From Hyaloraphidium curvatum (lineage: Eukaryota > Monoblepharomycota > Hyaloraphidiomycetes > Hyaloraphidiales > Hyaloraphidiaceae), in NCBI GenBank assembly GCA_025558095.1, contig JAIVFI010000039.1, forward strand, positions 310,001 to 374,000: DNA of 64,000 nt. Direction: 5' to 3'. Made by a program: the position numbers and the translations under genes. Below, piece after piece: positions 1 through 9,608 of the stretch. Positions within the stretch are counted from its first letter, which is position 1. Every line of letters starts with the position of its first letter. The notes beneath the pieces were generated by a model that had not been told where the DNA came from, did not search any database, and saw only the letters and a program-made list of their open reading frames with translations.

Positions 1-1144
1 CCGGATTCCCGTTCAGCACCGTCTGCGGCAGGAACGCGGCCCGCGCGCGCACGTCCTCCTTGGTCTTGTACAGGTACGCCAGCGCGTCCTGCTCGCTCCG
101 CTTGTCCTTGTCGATCTTGGGGAGCTCGTCCCGCATGGACCACAGCAGCGCCAGGAAGCGCTGCACCCACGGCGAGCGGCGCAGCAGCAGCGAGCCCGCG
201 TTGAGGCCGTTGCAGTCCCGGCTGAGGATCATCTCCAGGTCAGGGGCGTCCTTCTTGCCCTTGTGGTTCTCCCGGTGCACCTCCTTGGCGGCCACGACGA
301 TCGACGCCAGGGACACCGAGTAGTTGGTGATGAGGGTGTCGATGTCGAACCACCAGGCCCAGTGTTCGCGGCCGCCCTTGGGGACCGGCACGGGCTTCTT
401 TGTCGACCAGTCCGCGGAGCCGGGCGGCACCGGGAGGTCGAGGCGCTCCCTGGGGATGCTCGAGCACCCGAACAGCGCGAGTTCCATGGCGGGGATCTTG
501 CTCCACACCGGGTCGTTCTCGGCCAGCGTCTCGAGGTGCAGCTCCCACGAGTAGCCGTGGCGGCGCACGTAGCGCTGCTTGTTGAGCAGCGTCTTCTGCA
601 GCCACGGCTTCTGCTCCGTGGCCATGTTGACGAAGGTGAATGTGAGCAGCTTCTCTGCCTCGCCGGCGCGGGGCAGCGGCCGCGAGGCGCGTGCAGCCGA
701 GGGGCCGACGGCGCCCAAGTCCTCGACGGGCGTCGCGTCTGCTTCGTCGGCCCTGCGCGCCAGCTCGTCGTCGCCGCCCTGCTGCTCGCCGTCGCCCTCG
801 TTGTCCTCCCTCTCCCTCTCCGCGGGCTGCCCGCCGTCGTCCGACGCGTCGCCGCCCTCCTCGTCCGCGTGCGCGGCGCGCTCCCTCCGCGCGGCCGCCC
901 GCCGCACCGCGTCCGCGTCCGCGCGGCCGCCGTCGTCCGCGCCGCCCGCAACCGCCACCGCCGCGGGCGCCGATCCGCGCCGCAGCACCACGAACAGCAG
1001 CAGCAGCCCGACCACCGTGAGCACCACGGTCGACGGCGCAACAGGCCACGCGTCGCCGCCAGGGCTCCACCGCCGCCGCCGCTTGTGGTACTTGCCCTCC
1101 TCCTCGTCGAGCGACGACGTCCGCGGGAAGTGGGGATGGTACAT
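1..1144 (-). CDS. GT34 family glycosyltransferase (MNN10/GMA12-like), 3' part beyond the window
   Basis: The first 381 residues are present; the frame stays open to the window edge. It is a type II membrane protein: a basic N-terminus (KRRRR at residues 21-25), one membrane anchor at about residues 38-54, then a long low-complexity Ala/Arg/Glu/Asp-rich stem. The catalytic domain holds WAWWFDIDTLITN, with the metal- and nucleotide-sugar-binding DxD, followed by SRDCNGLNAGSLLLRRSPW. Both blocks are characteristic of GT34 alpha-galactosyl/mannosyltransferases. Such enzymes act in the Golgi, adding galactose or mannose to N-glycans or mannans. The start is the first ATG of this frame; the other two minus-strand frames here are also long because of high GC. 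Donor sugar and linkage cannot be read from the sequence. Confidence 0.85.
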   Translation of the reverse strand, partial: MYHPHFPRTSSLDEEEGKYHKRRRRWSPGGDAWPVAPSTVVLTVVGLLLLFVVLRRGSAPAAVAVAGGADDGGRADADAVRRAAARRERAAHADEEGGDASDDGGQPAEREREDNEGDGEQQGGDDELARRADEADATPVEDLGAVGPSAARASRPLPRAGEAEKLLTFTFVNMATEQKPWLQKTLLNKQRYVRRHGYSWELHLETLAENDPVWSKIPAMELALFGCSSIPRERLDLPVPPGSADWSTKKPVPVPKGGREHWAWWFDIDTLITNYSVSLASIVVAAKEVHRENHKGKKDAPDLEMILSRDCNGLNAGSLLLRRSPWVQRFLALLWSMRDELPKIDKDKRSEQDALAYLYKTKEDVRARAAFLPQTVLNGNP

Positions 1145-1327
1145 TGTGCACGTGGAACGAAGGGGGAGGATTGGGAGAGAGTCACGGCGCCGGCCTCGCT
1201 CCTCGCTCGCACGCGATCGAGCAGTGTGGCCACACATCCATCTGTCCTCTTGAGTCCGAGTTTCTCTCCAGTTCATCTATCTTATTCGTCCATCTTTCTC
1301 AGGCAACGTTGCCCGCCCGGCATCCAA

Positions 1328-2485
1328 TCAGCCCTTTCTCCCGACGTTCGCCAGGTCCTTCATTTCCGGCACCGGGTAGGGCACCGTCTCGCCCTTCACA
1401 AACGCCGTCACGTTGGCGATCACCGCCTCGGTCATGAGCTGGAACGCCCTCGCCGTGATCGGCGCGTAGTGCGGCGTCAGGACCACGTAAGGCCCGCCGC
1501 CGGTCCCGTCCCTCCCCATCTCGAACAGCTCCGGCGGGACCTCCGGCTCGGCCTCGAACACGTCCAGTCCGGCGCCGGCGAGCTTGCCCTCCTTGAGGTA
1601 CCGCACGAGGGCCTCCTGGTCGATCGCCGAGCCACGCGAGATGTTGACGACGTAGCCGTCGGGCCCGAGGGCGTCGAGCATCGCCGCGTCGACGATGTGC
1701 CGGTTGCTCGCGTCGGCGCGGAGGCACACGGCCAGCACGTTGGACCACTTCGCGAGCTCCATCGGGCTCTCGAAGAACTCTGCGGGGCCTGATCAGCGAC
1801 AATTTTCTCGCGCCGCTTCAGCAGAGACCCACTGTAGTCCGGATCCGCGCCCTCCTTCGAGTTCCGATTGCAGTACGCCACGTTCATCTCGAACGCCTTT
1901 GCCCTCTTGGCAACCCGCTCGCCAATATCTCCCATTCCAAGGATACCGATGTTCAGCCCCCCCATCCCCGGCGACGGCTTGTGCCTAATCGCGAACATCG
2001 GCTTCCCCTCCTTCGTCTCTGGCGCCCACTGCCCCGTGCGCACGTAGGCGTCTGCCGCCAGCACCCTCCTGACGGTCGCCAGGACCAGGGCGAAGCACAT
2101 GTCGGCGACGCAGGAGGAGTTGGAGCCGGGGCAGTTTGCGACGGCGATGCCGCGGGCGCGGCACGCGGCGAGGTCGATGGTCTTTCGTGCAGGGCCGCGG
2201 GAGGCAATCGGCGGACCGTGAGACGTGCCACCGGAAGGCACGCACGGCGCCCACCTCGTACCCGACCCCGATCGCCGCCACCAGCGCCAGCTTCGGCGCC
2301 AACGCCAGCTGGTCGTCCGTCACCTTGAACCCGCCGTGGACGACAAACACCTCGGCGCGCTCCAGCACGTCCCCCGGCGCGTCCGCGAGCGTGGCAAAGG
2401 GGCCGGCGAGTTCCAGGCCGAGGGCGGTGAGCGGGCCGACGAGGGGGGGGAAGTGGAAGGAGACGAGGCACACGGGGGGCGGCAT
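1328..2485 (-). CDS. D-isomer-specific 2-hydroxyacid dehydrogenase (glyoxylate/hydroxypyruvate reductase-like)
   Basis: Three exons, complement(2255..2485), (1833..2181) and (1328..1779), join in frame to 343 aa; introns are 73 and 53 nt with GTGGGC and GTGGGT donors. The Rossmann motif is GILGMGDIG (GxGxxG). The catalytic Arg is in NISRGSAID, the Glu in DVFEAEP and the His in TPHYAP, so the active site looks complete. The end of the second beta strand reads YCNRNS, with Arg rather than Asp, which in this family favours NADPH. It should interconvert 2-oxo and D-2-hydroxy acids in the cytosol. It diverges from the F-box gene starting at 2705, sharing a 219-bp upstream region. Exact substrate unknown. 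Confidence 0.88.
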
Positions 2486-2704
2486 CGCGTTCCGGTGGGC
2501 GGTGTGCGCGTCGGGGAGGGAGGGATTCGACGCGATCGCGACCTTCGCGCGTCGGCGAGACCGAAAGAGAGGGATTCGGCGCGATACGAGCCGGGAGGCG
2601 GGGACAATCGAACCTTCCAATCGAACCGTGCAGCAGCCGACCGCGCCGTGTGGCAAGTGAGCCAGTTGTCGAAGCGAATCACGCTGCTTCGTCCCCCCGG
2701 CAAA
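2486..2704. promoter_or_regulatory. Shared upstream region of two divergent genes
   Basis: 219 bp separate the start codons of the 2-hydroxyacid dehydrogenase (minus) and the F-box gene (plus), so the promoters of both must lie here or overlap the 5' ends. I see no clear TATA box and name no specific site. Confidence 0.4.
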
Positions 2705-3987
2705 ATGGCGTCCAACCGCGACTCCCTCCTCACCCGCGCCGCCGAGTTGTCCGCCGCCGCCGACCGGCTGGAGCGTCAGGCCGCCGCGCTCCGACTCCAG
2801 GCCGCCGCGCTCGTTTCCCGCGCGGCCCCCGCGGACGGCATATCCCCGGCGATTCCCCCCGAAATCTGGGCGAAAATCGCGTCGTTGCTCGCGAAAACCT
2901 GCCCGGCGTCGCTGGCGAGGCTGGTGCGGTGTTCGAGGGGGGTGAATGAAGCGTGCGTGCCCGAACTGTACCGGGACCTCGGCATATGCACCCAGAGGGG
3001 CACGGGGATCAAGCTTTCCTGGGCGGCCGCCGCGAAGCTGCCGTTCGGCAATCCTCTCCGGTTCCTGCACGTGCGGAGGCTGTCCCTGTGGCCCAGGGAC
3101 ACGAGCACCACGGACCTCGCCGAGCATCTGGACGAGGTGCTCCTCTGGGTGCCGCTGCTGGGCCTATGCCCCAACGTCCAGCACGTGGAGGTGGCCGTGC
3201 ACAAGAACCGCTTCGGTCAGGTCTGGTGTCGTTCGGTTTTCGGCGCCCTCGCCGAGCTGCCTCGGCTGCAGGAGGTGTCGATCCTCGCGGTCTGCACGAA
3301 GCATTTCCAAGGTGTTGGCTGGATTTCTGTCGAGAACGAGCTCGGCTTCGGACCGAGATACGTGTTCACCTTGCCGCAGGTTCAAAAACTGCATGTTCGG
3401 CAGCTCGGGCGCTGGAATGCTCCGGACTTGACGCTCCGCAACCCTGATGAAAGCGATTGCACCCTCTGGCGCCGCGTTGCCGTCTGCGGCAACCTCGAGG
3501 AATGGAGCCTCGTCGCCCGCAGGAGCCTTGCCCCGGCTCTTCTCGAGCTGTACCCCAAGGCCGTGGCGAAGCTCAAGACACTGCGCTGGCTCGCACTCCG
3601 CAACGGCCCTTCCCCCGACATCCTCTTTTCGATGGACGAGTTCAGGCCGCGCGAGGTGCATCTGTCCTTCGCCGGCTTCTGGAAGCCCTCGTACTGCTCC
3701 AAACCCGTCGAGCTGCTCGAGCTCGACAACGCGGACCCCGCGGCCGTCGTCGCGGCGCTGCCTCCCACGCTCAGGGTGCTCCGCCTGCGGAGGGCAAGGC
3801 GGATCGTGCGCGGCGCGGCCGGGGTGAAGAAGGCGCTGGAGTCGCGGGCGGGGCTGCGCGTGGAGGTCCTGGAGGGCAAGCACGACGGGGGACGACAATC
3901 AAGCGGGACAAACCAAACATCTCGAATTCGCCGGTCGCGTGCCACACAGGGCAGCACCGCCGTCGCCTCTCCTTCATCGAGCGCGAC
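2705..3987 (+). CDS. F-box-like protein with N-terminal coiled coil; 3' end unresolved
   Basis: The frame opens at ATG 2705. It begins with an Ala/Leu/Arg-rich helix (about residues 8-40, containing ADRLERQAAALRLQAAAL), then an F-box-like segment (IPPEIWAKIASLLA), then about 300 residues with scattered leucine-rich stretches such as LPRLQEVSIL and LKTLRWLAL. This layout is common for fungal F-box proteins that recruit substrates to SCF ubiquitin ligases. The 3' end is a problem: the frame stays open to 4669, past the start of the MYND gene, and I found no frame-consistent intron giving an earlier stop. The end given is only the last base before the MYND ATG. It could be fused to the next gene or carry a sequence error. 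Confidence 0.5.
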
Positions 3988-5315
3988 ATGTCCACAAGGC
4001 AGAGTGCTCCGATGGCGCCCTCGGCGGACGATGTCGCGCGCATCGCCGACGCTGTCGCCGCCGCCCTCGCCACGGCCATGGCCGCGGTCGGCGTCACCGT
4101 CACCGTGTTGGCGGCGGCCTGCCGGCACATCGTCGAAGCCAAGGCCGCGCGAAACTTGCCCGCTGCCCTTACGTGGCTCTCGGACGCACGTCGGATCAAT
4201 GCCAGGCTCGGGGGGGAAAACAACGAGGCACTGGCAGCGGCTCTCACCTGCTTCGCGCACGACTTCCTGCTCGACCCTTCCTGGTTCGCGAAGCACAAGG
4301 TGGTCAAGAGCGTCACAAAGCGGGCATGGGGTTCGATGCAGCGCTCCTGGGACCTCGGGTCGAAGTACGATGCCCTGCTCCGGGTCAAGGTCTTCACCTC
4401 GACGATGCTGTCTATCCGGAAGGTCGCGGCAGCATTTTGCCAAGACTCCGTCACGGCATTCGCTCTCACGAACCCGACGACGGCCCCGAAACCTTTTGGA
4501 AGCTGTTTGCGCGGCAGACTTGGGAATCCACAGCCGGAGTCCTCGTTCCCTCATCCGAAATCCAGATCCGCGATGCTGCCTCCCCCATCCTGCAAACGCT
4601 ATGGCCCTGCCTGGCGTCCCTGGACAAACTATGCGACTCCTACGCAGTTCGCCGGCGCATCCGTGGTGACCCCTCAACGCTGTTCGACTTCCACCGCATG
4701 TTCGCAATTCTCGCTCTTTGGATGCCCCGCACGACCTCGCAAAACGGAACGATGACTGCCGAGAGCCTGCGGAAAATGATCTTTCGCCTGGGTTGCGGCA
4801 TCGCCAAGATGCTGGACCGGTCCTACTGCGCTACTGCAAGCCGGCGCTACGCACCTCCGTTTACGAACATGTTCAAGTGGTGCCGGCAGCTCCTTGCGTC
4901 CATCATGGCCGCGCAGCCTTCGTCCATCAGTGATCCTGTCTTTGCCGACTGGCAGGAGACGGTCAACTCGGTCGTGCGCATTTTCCTGTGCTACAACAGC
5001 AAGATCGATCCCGCATGGCTGGCTTCCGATCTCCCGATCTCGTTGGATCTGAAGCCCCTTGCACCCACGCACATGTCTGCCGAGCAGTTCTGCGACGAGT
5101 GCTGTGGCACTGCGGGCAAGGGGAGGAAGCTTCGGCGGTGCTCGAGGTGCTCGTTCGCGTGCTACTGCTCCAAGGACTGCCAGCGCCAGGCTTGGCCTGA
5201 GCACCGGTCGGACTGCGACGAGTTTGCGGCCTTGAAGATCACGGTGGAGGGCGCTTGCGAGGGATTGACGGGCTCGAAGAAGGTCAAGGGCGGGTCGGCC
5301 CAGGGAGCGCAGTGA
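3988..5315 (+). CDS. MYND-type zinc finger protein
   Basis: The C-terminus carries a full MYND finger: CDECC, then CSRCSFACYCSKDCQ and HRSDCDEF, giving the C-x2-C, C-x2-C-x4-C-x3-C-x7-H-x3-C ligands. The N-terminal 300 or so residues are helical and unrecognised. MYND fingers bind proline-rich peptides and are abundant in chytrid-like fungi. The N-terminal half (frame of ATG 3988) and C-terminal half are in different frames. A 53-nt intron 4450..4502 (GTCACG...GGAAG) restores the frame, joining QDS to LFARQTW and giving 424 aa, but the donor is weak. A real frameshift is the alternative. The start is the first ATG before MAPSADDVARIAD; the preceding gene's frame overlaps this region. Confidence 0.6.
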
Positions 5316-5421
5316 CGGGATATTACAGGGGACGGATGTCGACACTCGCAACAGCCAGTTCATTTGTCAGACAGCGCAAATGAAACGATGATCAAGCATC
5401 GAAACCGTCCCTGGGGGTGAC

Positions 5422-5441
5422 GGATTGGATTGGATTGGATT
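5422..5441. repeat. (GGATT)4 microsatellite
   Basis: Four perfect tandem GGATT units lie in the 254-bp gap between the MYND gene and the convergent acyltransferase. I see nothing else in the gap. Confidence 0.9.
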
Positions 5442-5569
5442 GGGGTACCGGGGACCGACGTCACCGCCGCTCACTCTTGAACCTAGCCACAATAACCATG
5501 CAACGTTCTCATCAAGACAAGACGTTTGATACGATCGAAGCCCCATCCAGCATCCGCCTGCCGTTGCCA

Positions 5570-7403
5570 TCACCTCGCCTTCCCGTCCTCCTCCTGCAGC
5601 ACCCGCATCGCCCTCTCCCTCCCCAGCCTCCCCGCCGCGGCCCTCAGCTTGCCCTCCTCCGCAGCCGCGCACTCGGCCTGCAGCGCCCTGAACTCTTCCG
5701 CGAACAGCTCGCACACCCGCCTCGCGTCCCCGGGGGCGAACCATTCCGTGGTCGAGCCGGCGATGCTCGGGTCCTCGTCCATGTAGAGCGTGAGGGCGAC
5801 GTCGTCTCCGTAAGAGAGGATCGTCATATTCATTCCTTGAGGGCCGGGAGGAGGGCCCAGCGGGAACATCCGCTCGACGACGGCCGGTCCGAACCCTGCG
5901 AAGCGATCCCAGGTCAGCTCCCATCCCCGCCGACCGCCGCCGCGCAACACCCACTCATCTTCCCCGTCGGCCCGGGCACGTTGCTGATGCCCCCGTGTAT
6001 CTTGCCCATCCCCATCAGCGCCAGCCTCTTGGACACGAGCCAGGGGAACGCCATGCCCTTCTGCGACTCGTACGTCATCCTCGGCTCGATGGACTTCTTC
6101 AGGCGGTCCATGCGCCGCGAGACCTCCAGGGCGCGGGCGGTGGGCGAGGGAATGTCGGAGGGGACGCCGAGCATGTAGCCCGAGGAGCGGTTGGAGATGG
6201 AGAAGTCGCTGCATCGGGGCCAACGTGAGCGGACGGTTCCGGGCCGAGCCAGGACGGCGGCACCCACAGCTCGGAGCGGTAGCTCGTCGGCACCCCGAAG
6301 ACCAGGTACCCGTCCTTGAGCTGCCCCTTCTCCGCCAGCGCCCTCTGCACCGCGCCCACCAGCAGCCCGACCATGACGTCGTTGACCGTGCACCCGACGG
6401 TCTCCTTTGCCGCGCGCAGGGCGCGCAGCGACACCGGCTCCGACCACGCGAGCTGCTTCCGCGGCAGCCCCTCCCTCTGCGCCTTGGGCTTGGAGGACCA
6501 CGGGGATCGCCGCGAGGCGGGCGTGGCGACGAGGAGGAAGTACATGTTCTGCAGGTAGAGCAGGATGCTCCAGAGCAGCACCAACGCCTGCTTGGCGGCG
6601 TCGACCAGCCGGTCGAAAAAGGTCTTTGCGGTCTCGACGAAGCTGGACCTCCGGCGCGCGGCGACGCCCTTGCCGGCCTTGAACTGCATCCTCGACACCT
6701 CCGAGGCGCGCTTGCCCGGCACCGCGCGGCCGAGGGCCTGGTCGTACGAGGCGGTCCACTTCAGCCCGGCCTTGGTGGAGCCCTGCCCGTCGGTGATGGC
6801 GTGGTGGAACCGCATGGCGAGCACCGAGGTGCCGTTCCAGTCGATGAGCATCCACGACCACAGCGGCCGGTTCCAGTCGTACGGCGACGCGACGAAGTCG
6901 GCCACGGCGCGCTGGATCTCGGGCTCGGTGGTGCCGGCGGGGAAGGAGCGCGAGGAGAAGTGGTTCGACGCGTCGAAGGATTCGTCGTCGGCCCAGTACG
7001 GGCGGCCGAGCAGCCACACGTTCCTGACGAGGCGCTTGAGGTAGCGGTCGCCGGTGAAGCGGGCAAAATCGTCGGCGAGGCGGAGGCCCTCGTCGGGGGT
7101 GATGCGGTTCTGCAGGATGTAGGTGCCGGCGCAGGTGGACATGGCGTTGGGGATCTCGGCCACGAGGAAGGCGGCATCGTTGCCCGTGAGGTAGTCGCGC
7201 TTCGGGGGGAGGCCGTAGGGCAGCCTGGGTGGGAGGGCGAGACGGGCATCGAGGGCGGGGCCGATGACGATGGCGCGTCGTCACCGCACAGAGCGCAGAT
7301 AGGGGAGGGTTGTTGCGGGCAACTGTCAGGGGCGTCCGGTGCGGGAGACACGCACGGCCACCCACCACTCGGCGACGTCGGCAAAGAACGCGGACCACGT
7401 CAT
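5570..7403 (-). CDS. Wax ester synthase / diacylglycerol acyltransferase (WS/DGAT family)
   Basis: Four exons, complement(7366..7403), (6268..7224), (5955..6208) and (5570..5895), give 524 aa. All three introns (141, 59, 59 nt) begin GTGGGT and keep the frame. The acyltransferase motif HHAITDG lies at about residues 153-159 (HHxxxDG; the second His is catalytic). A hydrophobic helix follows (ALVLLWSILLYLQNMYFLL), then family blocks GCTVNDVMVGLL, SNVPGPTG and ILSYGDDVALTLYMDED near the C-terminus. The enzyme transfers fatty acyl groups from acyl-CoA to fatty alcohol or diacylglycerol, making storage lipid at ER or droplet membranes. Exon 1 codes for only 13 residues but contains the sole upstream ATG that splices in frame. 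Confidence 0.85.
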
Positions 7404-7634
7404 CGCGAAGTTCGTTCCCGGTTCGGCGCGGGGGCTGTCGGGGTTTCCGGGCCCTTTATGCCCGTCGGGAGGGAGCCGATAGGTCGGCAGGCGCAACCGA
7501 CAGTGGCTGTGCGCCGATCGGCCGACGGACCGCGCTTGCGGCTTCGCGTCCGATCGGACGGCGTCCCGACCGATCCTCGCCCGCTGATGATCCAGGCACG
7601 AGGCAGGGTATATTCCTCGCCGCCCGCGGGCGGG

Positions 7635-8846
7635 CTAGCTCCACAGCGCGTCGTACATCCCGTCCCCCTCGAGCGGCAGCCTGGCCCCCCCGTGCCGCCC
7701 AAACACCACCTGCGCCACGACGTCCCTCGTCAGCCCCGCCAGCCTGCCGTGCCGCATGGTCAGCGATCCGCGTCGGGAGGGGAACGGCGGGCGACCCACC
7801 ACTCGACCAGGTCGGGCGAGAGCACCGGCCCCTCGGCCTCCTCGGGGTCCGTTGAGCCCGAGGGGGGGGCGGCGGAGCACTGCTGCTTGACGGCGTCGAA
7901 GCGCTCGCGGATGCGGGACTGCAGGTCCGAGAAGAGGGGGGAGGAGGGGAGCAGCGCAGCGAGCTGGGAGAGGGATTGCTATCGCAGCGGAGCGAGGTAA
8001 GAATTGCAGGATGGGGACGGGCCGGAAAGACCCACGTAGAGGAGAGCGACCTGGTGCGCGAGGTACTTGTGGTTCCGCAGGCCCAGCACGTCCCTGTTTA
8101 GCTGCACCGCCATGGCCGCGCACTGGTTGAGCAGGTTCATCCTTGCCAGGTGTGCCCCCACGTCCCCCGGCATCCCGCGCGGGCTCACGGGCGACGGGCC
8201 CCCCGGCGCGGTCTGGCAGCCCAGCCGCTCGGCGGCGCGGGGGAACAGCCCCGCCAGCGCGTGCGCGTCGACGTGCGCGGCGAGGGAGCCCCCCAGGGCC
8301 TCCTCGGCGGCGTCGAGCGCGGCGTCGATCAGCTCGGCGATGCGCACGGCGTCGTCTGCCGCGGCGGGGCCCGAGAGGGACGCCTCGCGCTTGAGGAGGA
8401 GCTCGATGGCCGCGAGCTGCGCGAGGGCGGCGGCGCGGCGGGCGTCTGCGGCGGAGATGGAGGGGCGCAGCGGGGCGCCGAGGAACGTGCGGACTGCAGA
8501 CACGGCGGGGTGTTCAAGCGACGGGGCGGTCACGGGGGGAGGGAGTGGCAGCGCAGCGCGACGACCCACGTCTGGAGCCGCCCAGCGCGTCGGCCAGCGC
8601 GGCGTCCGGAGTCAGCCGCGCGAGCGGCGGCTGCCGCGCCCACGGCGGCGCGCGCAGAGGGCCCGCCGGCGCCGCTTCCCCCGCGTGGCCGCCGCCGGCG
8701 CCGTTCACCTCCGCGCCGGCCGGCCCGACGTCCCACCCGCCGCCGTCGCCCTCCACCGGCAGCGACTCGAGAGCCACGTCGCTAACGACCAGCGAATCGA
8801 ACGCGGACGGCGCCGAGTCCGCCGCGGACCCGAACAGGTCGTCCAT
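7635..8846 (-). CDS. Unrecognised helical protein, four exons
   Basis: Exons complement(8570..8846), (8036..8493), (7800..7978) and (7635..7743) join in frame to 340 aa. All three introns (76, 57, 56 nt) start GTGGGT and end in TAG or CAG, a strong sign of a real gene. The first 90 residues are acidic then Gly/Ala/Pro-rich, starting MDDLFGSAADSAPSAFDS. Residues 95-160 are strongly helical and Ala-rich. The middle has LNRDVLGLRNHKYLAHQV and the C-terminus ends EGDGMYDALWS. There is no signal peptide or membrane span, and I recognise no domain. A role as a scaffold or complex subunit is possible but not shown. Confidence 0.6.
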
Positions 8847-9608
8847 CCCGGACGCGTTCCAACTCGGAGCAATCAAGGGATTGCCGCTGGCTCCGCGTTG
8901 TAATGGTGCCGACCGGCAGAAGTAGCCGGCTGGAGGTGACGGCGTCCCATGGGCATCACATTGCCAACGCGTTCCAACCCCCCTCCGCGTGCTCGCCGCC
9001 CGCCGTCCGCCGTCCGGGGGATCGGTACGGCTTCCTTCGTGCCTGCGCCGAAGAACCAGGGCGGCAGGTGCCGGCGGCCGCGCAACTGGGCGACGCGCCC
9101 ATCCGACAACGGGAAAGCGATATCGATCATCTGCGGCAGGGAGAGCTGCGGTCGCCGCGCGCGACGGGGCGCAGGAGGGGGCGCAGCCCCCTCGAGGACA
9201 CGCGTCTACCATGGACAAAGCGGCCAGCTGGGGACCGTTCCTATCGATCGCTTTTGTTTTTGACCACCAACTTTGCTCCGGATATCGGCGAGTACATTTC
9301 ATTGATAGGTCGGCCATGGGCATGGGGTATAGGCTTCAAGCCCGCCCGAGGCGGTGCGGCCACCGCTTTGGGCGGTGCGAACCGATCGGGAGGCTCGTTA
9401 TGCTGCGGGGTATTTTCGTCTGACGCCCCTTTCCGGAAATCCGACGGAACGGAACCGTGGCAGTGGCGGTTATGCCTCCCAGCGGCTGTGGGCGTTCCAT
9501 GGATCGGATAGAAGCGGGGCTTGGGTGGGTCCACCGCAAAACTCCACCTCATAAGCGCCTGAGGGTCCGGCGTCAGCACAGGCAAATCGAGACCCCCGGA
9601 CAGCCAAC
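8847..9608. other. Intergenic region with an SDR relic
   Basis: 762 bp between the 340-aa gene and G8 copy 1. It holds the degenerate SDR fragment listed separately. The last 400 bp are less GC-rich and presumably include the G8 promoter. I see no intact gene. Confidence 0.5.
9066..9190 (+). pseudogene. Fragment of a short-chain dehydrogenase gene (third copy)
   Basis: This stretch resembles the first exon of the two SDR copies at 17145 and 48758. It shares the 18-mer ATCATCTGCGGCAGGGAG (9126..9143), preceded by a near match to AACGGGAGGGCGATTTCC and followed by a degraded match to the ACGCAGGAAGGGGCCGAG block. No open frame with a sensible protein covers it and the flanks do not match, so it is a relic. 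It lies just upstream of G8 copy 1. The match was made by eye. Confidence 0.6.

Noticed and set aside
263-1792. 509-codon open frame on the plus strand
   Set aside because: It is antisense to the GT34 gene and the 2-hydroxyacid dehydrogenase, has no family character and is explained by high GC at third positions.
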